From assembly GCA_051201605.1 (NCBI GenBank), contig CP179201.1:3038001-3102000 (forward strand): 64,000 nucleotides of DNA, in the 5' to 3' direction. The first letter of the stretch is position 1. Each line of letters starts with the position of its first letter. The notes beneath the pieces were generated by a model. It searched no databases and was not told where the DNA came from. It saw only the letters and a list, made by a program, of their open reading frames with translations. Origin of the DNA: CABZJG01 sp902512685 (GTDB lineage Bacteria; Pseudomonadota; Alphaproteobacteria; Rhodobacterales; Rhodobacteraceae). This document shows positions 59,086-64,000 of the stretch, in pieces. Made by a program: the position numbers and the translations under genes.

Positions 59086-60609
59086 ATGGAAATAGAACTG
59101 CGCGGCATCAGCAAACATTTCGGTTCGGTACGCGCGAACCATAATATAAATTTGAATATTAAGCCGGGCCAAGTGCTTGGTTTGCTGGGCGAAAATGGTG
59201 CTGGTAAATCCACATTAATGAATGTTTTATCCGGCCTTTATGCCCCGGATGCCGGAAAAATTATTGTCGATGGAACTGAAGTAGAATTTAGCGGCCCCGG
59301 AGAAAGCATCGCGAAAGGTATCGGCATGGTGCATCAGCATTTTATGTTAGTGCCGGTGTTTAGCGTCGCAGAAAATGTGATCTTGGGAAATGAAACCGTT
59401 GGCTTTGGTGATTACCTCAATCTGAACGAAGCCCGCCAAAAGGTTTTAGAAATAAGCAAAGCCTACGGCCTGCACGTACCACCAGACGTGCTGATCGAGG
59501 ATTTGCCCGTGGGCCTTCAGCAGCGCGTCGAAATCCTCAAAGTGCTGTTTCGCTCTGCGAATGTTTTGATTTTGGACGAGCCAACAGCGGTGTTAACCCC
59601 ACAAGAAGTAGAAGCCTTTTTTGGCATTGTGCGGGCGTTGCGCGATGCTGGGAAGGCCATTGTATTTATCACCCATAAACTGCATGAAATTCTTGAGATC
59701 GCCGATCATGTGAATGTTCTGCGTCAGGGCGAGGTTGTGGGCGGCGGTAATCCGGCGGATTTTTCCGAAGCTGATTTGGCCGAACAAATGGTGGGCCGGC
59801 CTGTCAGTTTCACTGTTGCGCGCACCCCCGCCAAAACTGGCCACCCAATATTGCGCGCCCAAGACGTGAGCATGCACACTGACACCAATGATATCTGCCT
59901 TGACAAAATCAATCTGCAGGTCGCCGCCGGCGAGGTTGTGGGCATTGCCGGCGTGCAGGGCAATGGCCAAACCGAATTGATTGAAGCGATTTGCGGTCTG
60001 GCTCCAATCCGTTCTGGCACGCTGACCTTCGAAGAGCAGGATATCTCTTCCCTTTCGGTGCGTCAGCGCCACCAGCTGGGCATTGCGCATATCCCCGAGG
60101 ACCGGCAAAAATCGGGAATGATCGGGACGTTTTCGGTGGCTGAAAACATGGTTTTGAATGCCTATTATGAAAGTGACTATGCCAGTGGCATCGAAATCGA
60201 CTGGCAAAAAGCCCATGAAAAGGCGGCCGCATCCTGCGTGAAATACGATGTGCGCACGCCCAGCGTCTTTCTGCCAGCAGGAAGTTTATCGGGCGGAAAC
60301 CAACAAAAAATGGTTGTGGCCCGCGAATTGGAACGGTCGATTAAGCTGGTGGTGGCTGCCCAGCCCACACGCGGCGTCGATGTCGGCTCGATCGAATATA
60401 TCCACAAACAGCTGATTGCCTGCCGGGATGCAGGCAACGGCGTAGTGGTGATTTCCTCAGAGCTGGATGAAATAATCAATCTTTCAGACCGAATTTATGT
60501 CATGTTTGACGGGCGTATTTCGGGTGAATTTGACAACACTACCGGCCAAGCGGACCGCCAATTGATCGGGCTCGCCATGGCTGGAGCCGGAAAAGACGTG
60601 GCAGCATGA
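59086..60609 (+). CDS. Nucleoside ABC transporter, ATP-binding protein
   Basis: A 507-residue double ATPase typical of BMP-type nucleoside and sugar uptake. The first half has Walker A GENGAGKST near 37-45 and an LSGGNQ-type signature is in the second half. The second Walker A is the degenerate GVQGNGQTE, usual for this family. ATG 59086 was chosen; a TTG at 59074 is also in frame. A clear ribosome site is not visible. The next gene overlaps by ATGA. Confidence 0.9.
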   Translation: MEIELRGISKHFGSVRANHNINLNIKPGQVLGLLGENGAGKSTLMNVLSGLYAPDAGKIIVDGTEVEFSGPGESIAKGIGMVHQHFMLVPVFSVAENVILGNETVGFGDYLNLNEARQKVLEISKAYGLHVPPDVLIEDLPVGLQQRVEILKVLFRSANVLILDEPTAVLTPQEVEAFFGIVRALRDAGKAIVFITHKLHEILEIADHVNVLRQGEVVGGGNPADFSEADLAEQMVGRPVSFTVARTPAKTGHPILRAQDVSMHTDTNDICLDKINLQVAAGEVVGIAGVQGNGQTELIEAICGLAPIRSGTLTFEEQDISSLSVRQRHQLGIAHIPEDRQKSGMIGTFSVAENMVLNAYYESDYASGIEIDWQKAHEKAAASCVKYDVRTPSVFLPAGSLSGGNQQKMVVARELERSIKLVVAAQPTRGVDVGSIEYIHKQLIACRDAGNGVVVISSELDEIINLSDRIYVMFDGRISGEFDNTTGQADRQLIGLAMAGAGKDVAA

Positions 60610-61760
60610 CATCAGGTACACCTAAATCCAGCCGTTCTGCACATGACTTACTGCAACCGGTCGCCGGTACGCAATCCACACTTGGAGAGCTGTTTTTTAT
60701 CCCGATTGTTGCGGTTGTTCTGGCATTGCTGCTGAGCGCTTTGATTATGCTGGCGACCTCGGTAGAGCCGGCAAATATCGTCAAAAGCTTTGTAGCGCTG
60801 GCCTATGGATCGGTGGGCTCACTTGTGGCAGTTTCCGAAACCCTGACCTCCTCCATTCCGCTGGTGATGTCGGGGCTTGGCATCGGGCTCGCATTTCGCG
60901 CCGGGCTGTTTAACATTGGCGCCGAGGGGCAAATTGTGATCGGTGGTCTGGCCGCGGTTATCGTCAGTTTTGCCATCACTGGGCTGCCGTTTTATCTGCA
61001 TCTGCCGCTGGTGCTTACGGTGGGCATGATTGCCGGGGCGCTTTATGCAGGCCTTGCCGGGTTTTTGCGTGCCGCAACCGGTGCGCATGAGGTGATTTCT
61101 ACTATCATGCTCAACCTGATTGCATTTCGGATGCTGGATTATGTTTTGCGTCAGCCCTTCATTCAAAAGGAAGGTCGCTCTGATCCAATTTCAAAAGCGG
61201 TTCTGGAAACCGCTGAACTGCCGCGTCTTCTGACGTTTATTGATCCAAATCTGCGTGTCCATGCGGGCCTTATGATTATGCTTGTGAGTGTTGCGCTGAT
61301 CTACTGGTTGCTGTTTCGCTCAAAACTGGGCTTTGCATTTCGCGTGTCAGGCGAAAACCCTGATGCCGCAAAATATGCCGGCATCCGCGCAGGGTTGACC
61401 ATTGTGCTTGCCATGGCCATTGCCGGCGGATTGGCCGGGCTGGCGGGAGCAACTCAGGTCACCGGCGTTTTAGGGCGCGCCTCGCCCGGATTTTCCGCGG
61501 GCATCGGCTTTGATGCGATCGCCGTGGCGCTGCTTGGGCGATCACATCCGGTGGGCATTTTGCTTGCCGGGCTGCTGTTCGGGGCCCTTGAAGCTGGTGG
61601 GCGCCAAATGCAGGTGGATGCAGGGGTGTCGATTGATTTAATCGGTATTGTGCAGGCCCTGATTATTGTATTCGTCGCCGCGCCACTTCTTGTGAAGCAA
61701 ATATTGCCATTCGGTTTCAGCGCTATAAGCAAAAAGAGTGTAAGTGATGACCAATCTTAA
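60606..61760 (+). CDS. Nucleoside ABC transporter, permease 1
   Basis: A 384-residue permease with about nine membrane segments. The coupling-region signature appears as NIGAEGQIVIGGLAAVI near 108 and ATGAHEVISTIMLNLIAFRMLDYV near 160. Family is that of YufP/NupB-type BMP transporters. ATG overlaps the ATPase stop; the end overlaps the second permease by 14 bases. Confidence 0.9.
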   Translation: MTSGTPKSSRSAHDLLQPVAGTQSTLGELFFIPIVAVVLALLLSALIMLATSVEPANIVKSFVALAYGSVGSLVAVSETLTSSIPLVMSGLGIGLAFRAGLFNIGAEGQIVIGGLAAVIVSFAITGLPFYLHLPLVLTVGMIAGALYAGLAGFLRAATGAHEVISTIMLNLIAFRMLDYVLRQPFIQKEGRSDPISKAVLETAELPRLLTFIDPNLRVHAGLMIMLVSVALIYWLLFRSKLGFAFRVSGENPDAAKYAGIRAGLTIVLAMAIAGGLAGLAGATQVTGVLGRASPGFSAGIGFDAIAVALLGRSHPVGILLAGLLFGALEAGGRQMQVDAGVSIDLIGIVQALIIVFVAAPLLVKQILPFGFSAISKKSVSDDQS

Positions 61761-63018
61761 CCAACCCGCTTCTCAAAGCCTTACAGCATCCGCGCGATCG
61801 CTTGATATGCGCACTGTGATCACCGGCGGGGCATTGGTTGCGCTCTCGCTTGTGGTTTTGTTTTTGCTTGATACTGGCATTGACAGCAAGTCCACTTTCA
61901 AACTGTCCCGACCGCGTGATGTTTGGGCCATCGGCAATCTTGTGGTGCCCAGCTATTGGGTCAACCTTGCCATCACGGCCGTGCTTGCGTTTTTAGGATT
62001 TCGGCAATTTGCGAAAGGCGGCGCCAAATGGCGCACGCTGTCATTGGCTGGCGGCTTGACGCTGTTCGTAGTCGCCTTTCTGGTTTGGGCTACCGCCGAT
62101 AAATCCATTTCTTTGACCGGCATGCTGCAAGCCACTGTGGTGCGGGCCACCCCGATTGCCTTGGCCGCGCTGGCAGGCATATTCTGCGAGCGGGTTGCCG
62201 TAATCAATATCGGCATTGAGGGCATGCTGCTTGCCGGAGCATTTTCAGGCGCACTTTTCGGCTCGCTTTTGGGGGGCTGGGTTGGCATTGCCGGCGCTAT
62301 TTTAACCGGCGGCGCCTTGGGGTTTCTTTTAGCTACGCTGGTGATCACCTATCGGGTGGACCAGATTATTGCCGGCGTGGTCATCAATCTTTTCATCCTT
62401 GGGCTGACCTCATATATATCGAGCCAAGTGTTTACCGAATACCGCTGGCTAAACAACACAACGCCGTTTCGGGCGATTAAGATCCCCGTTTTGGGCGATA
62501 TACCGGTGCTCGGACCGTTGTTGTTTAATCAGACCATTTTTGTCTATGGCGCCTTTATACTGGTGGCCATCTCAACCTATTATCTGTTTTCCACCCGCCA
62601 TGGCTTGCGCGCGCGCGCTGTAGGTGAGCATCCAAGGGCCGCCGATACACTGGGCATTGATGTAATCAGGACCCGCTATTCGCATGTGATTGTTGCCGGA
62701 ATGATTGCCGGTTTTGGCGGCGCTTGGTTTACCTTGGGTACAGTTGGCCAGTTTGATGAAAACATGACCAATGGGCGCGGATTTATTGGCTTGGCTGCCA
62801 TGATTTTTGGCCGGTGGCATCCGGCAGGCGCCTTGGCAGCGGCGCTCATTTTCGGCTTTGCAGACTCGTTGCAGCAAAAGCTATCTATCTTAAATACCCC
62901 CATCCCCTCGGAATTCTTGGCAATGGCCCCATATTTGGTAACAATTATTGTGGTTGCAGGACTTGTTGGCCGTGCCCGGCCCCCCGCTGCGATTGGAAAA
63001 GCCTATACCAGCGAATAA
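61747..63018 (+). CDS. Nucleoside ABC transporter, permease 2
   Basis: A 423-residue permease from ATG 61747 with about ten hydrophobic segments. Contains NIGIEGMLLAGAFSGALFGSLL near 157 and YRVDQIIAGVVINLFILGLT near 202, the partner pattern of YufQ/NupC. GTG at 61744 is an alternative start. Completes the BMP-ATPase-permease-permease operon. Confidence 0.9.
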   Translation: MTNLNQPASQSLTASARSLDMRTVITGGALVALSLVVLFLLDTGIDSKSTFKLSRPRDVWAIGNLVVPSYWVNLAITAVLAFLGFRQFAKGGAKWRTLSLAGGLTLFVVAFLVWATADKSISLTGMLQATVVRATPIALAALAGIFCERVAVINIGIEGMLLAGAFSGALFGSLLGGWVGIAGAILTGGALGFLLATLVITYRVDQIIAGVVINLFILGLTSYISSQVFTEYRWLNNTTPFRAIKIPVLGDIPVLGPLLFNQTIFVYGAFILVAISTYYLFSTRHGLRARAVGEHPRAADTLGIDVIRTRYSHVIVAGMIAGFGGAWFTLGTVGQFDENMTNGRGFIGLAAMIFGRWHPAGALAAALIFGFADSLQQKLSILNTPIPSEFLAMAPYLVTIIVVAGLVGRARPPAAIGKAYTSE

Positions 63019-63132
63019 AGCCCTGCCCATGGGCCGCAAAAATAAGTCCAGTTAAATAATTATATAAGACCTGCGTGCTGCATTGCACGCAGACACCTTG
63101 CAATTGCAGCATACTGTAGTTTAGAGGATGAT

Positions 63133-64000
63133 ATGCAAATTTACCTTCCTATCGCAGAAGTTTCTGTCAACGCGTTCTTGTTGCTCGGCCTTGGCGGGCT
63201 TGTGGGCATTCTGTCCGGCATGTTTGGTGTCGGCGGCGGGTTTTTAATGACCCCGCTGCTGTTTTTCATCGGCATCCCGCCCGCTGTGGCTGTGGCCACC
63301 GAAGCCAACCAGATTGTTGCTTCGTCGTTTTCGGGCGCTCTGGCGCATTTTAGACGAAAAACCGTCGATCTGAAAATGGGCGGCGTGCTGTTGATCGGGG
63401 GGCTTATCGGGGCCGCTTTGGGCGTGGTGGTGTTCAACTATCTTAAAAGCATGGGGCAGGTCGATCTGTTGGTCAAGCTTTGCTATGTTGTGTTTTTGGG
63501 CATTATCGGCAGCCTGATGTTTGTGGAAAGCCTGCGCGCTTTGCGCCGGGCGCGTTCGGGCGATACGCCTAAGCATAAACGCCGCCAGCGGGGCTGGGTA
63601 CATAGCCTGCCCTTTAAAACAAGGTTTCGCACTTCGGGGCTCTATATTTCGGCAATTCCCCCGGTTTTAATTGGATTATTTGTAGGAATTTTATCCGCAA
63701 TTATGGGCGTTGGTGGCGGGTTTATTATGGTTCCAGCCATGATCTATATTCTGGGTATGCCCACCAAAGTTGTGGTGGGAACATCGCTTTTTCAAATTAT
63801 TTTCGTCACAGCCTTCACCACCTTATCGCATGCTACGACCAACTACTCTGTCGACATTGCCTTGGCGGTCTTGCTGTTGGTGGGAGGGGTGATCGGCGCA
63901 CAGGTTGGCACCCAGATCGGCACCCGCATGCGCGCTGAGCAACTTAGAATTTTGCTGGCGATAATGGTTTTGGCGGTCTGCGGTAAATTGGCGTTTGATT
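63133..64000 (+). CDS. TSUP/TauE-type membrane permease (partial)
   Basis: The 5' 868 bases of a larger gene, cut by the window end. The product begins MQIYLPIAEVSVNAFLLLGLG, has GMFGVGGGFLMTPLLFF near 30-46 and a second repeat ILSAIMGVGGGFIMVPAMIY near 191-210, the twin GGGF motif of the TSUP family for sulfur-compound or organic anion transport. A GAGG site precedes ATG 63133. The unit is separate from the nucleoside transporter, 115 bases upstream. Substrate unknown. Confidence 0.8.
   Translation, partial: MQIYLPIAEVSVNAFLLLGLGGLVGILSGMFGVGGGFLMTPLLFFIGIPPAVAVATEANQIVASSFSGALAHFRRKTVDLKMGGVLLIGGLIGAALGVVVFNYLKSMGQVDLLVKLCYVVFLGIIGSLMFVESLRALRRARSGDTPKHKRRQRGWVHSLPFKTRFRTSGLYISAIPPVLIGLFVGILSAIMGVGGGFIMVPAMIYILGMPTKVVVGTSLFQIIFVTAFTTLSHATTNYSVDIALAVLLLVGGVIGAQVGTQIGTRMRAEQLRILLAIMVLAVCGKLAFD

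Noticed and set aside
1..64000. tRNA, rRNA, CRISPR and insertion elements
   Set aside because: No cloverleaf with CCA-type ends, rRNA segments, regular repeat arrays or transposase motifs were seen by eye; a dedicated search was not possible.

Overview
The window reads as a chromosomal segment of a marine alphaproteobacterium of the order Rhodobacterales (Roseobacter group). This is inferred from family types and gene order: glnD-murJ followed by a rhomboid-like gene and trpS, lgt-midA-pgeF, hsp20-DUF1150, an RpoH-type sigma factor beside coaBC-dut, a solo phnM, a BMP-type nucleoside transporter, and moderate GC. A streamlined pelagic lineage is plausible because genes are packed tightly, many stop/start codons overlap, and no gap exceeds 300 bases. 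I saw no rRNA, tRNA, CRISPR, insertion sequence, prophage or integrase.

Layout. 0-6.8 kb: the tail of a fatty-acid oxidation enzyme, a sulfotransferase, two EamA exporters, an acyl-CoA ligase, a membrane protein that looks like an inactivated M48 peptidase, and a SPOR protein. 6.8-11.4 kb: a tight nucleoside salvage operon read leftwards, cdd-deoA-deoB-add-upp. 11.4-17 kb: a VOC-bicupin protein, malic enzyme fused to a phosphotransacetylase domain, and a leftward cluster of EF-hand protein, ECF sigma factor, small membrane protein (candidate anti-sigma) and CpxP-like protein. 17-25 kb: housekeeping genes (DUF983, NUDIX, tdk, csaA-proC, YbjN, ubiK, lgt-midA-pgeF). 25-30 kb: Lrp/AsnC regulator divergent from trxB, a PhzF enzyme, hsp20-DUF1150 behind a sigma-32-type promoter, DUF465, purE-purK. 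30-35.3 kb: a leftward unit of EamA exporter, lipase and phnM, then groES-groEL with a perfect CIRCE operator and a strong terminator.

35.4-48 kb: M3 oligopeptidase; coaBC-dut-HesA/ThiF, coupled by overlapping codons, the last with a -1 frame change at an A7 tract; an rpoH-type sigma factor; cobU-cobC; a yifB/comM ATPase whose 3' end overlaps a convergent esterase; gshB; rsmI-yraN; and an LpoA-like lipoprotein leading into glnD. 48-57.7 kb: glnD-murJ, a catalytically dead rhomboid, trpS, a class IV aminotransferase with a structured leader, a universal stress protein, and nfuA-tsaB-rimI behind an Irr-type iron control element. 58-64 kb: a complete BMP-type (purine) nucleoside ABC transporter, and a TSUP permease cut by the window end.

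The strongest theme is nucleoside economy: the BMP transporter can feed the deo/add/upp/cdd operon and tdk, while dut and purEK handle nucleotide pools. A second theme is proteostasis and its regulation (RpoH, CIRCE-groESL, sigma-32-hsp20). The least explained pieces are the frameshifted membrane-anchored E1-like protein, the ECF/EF-hand/CpxP cluster, the pseudo-rhomboid, the degenerate M48-like protein and solo phnM. All functional statements are from reading motifs by eye; no database search was run.
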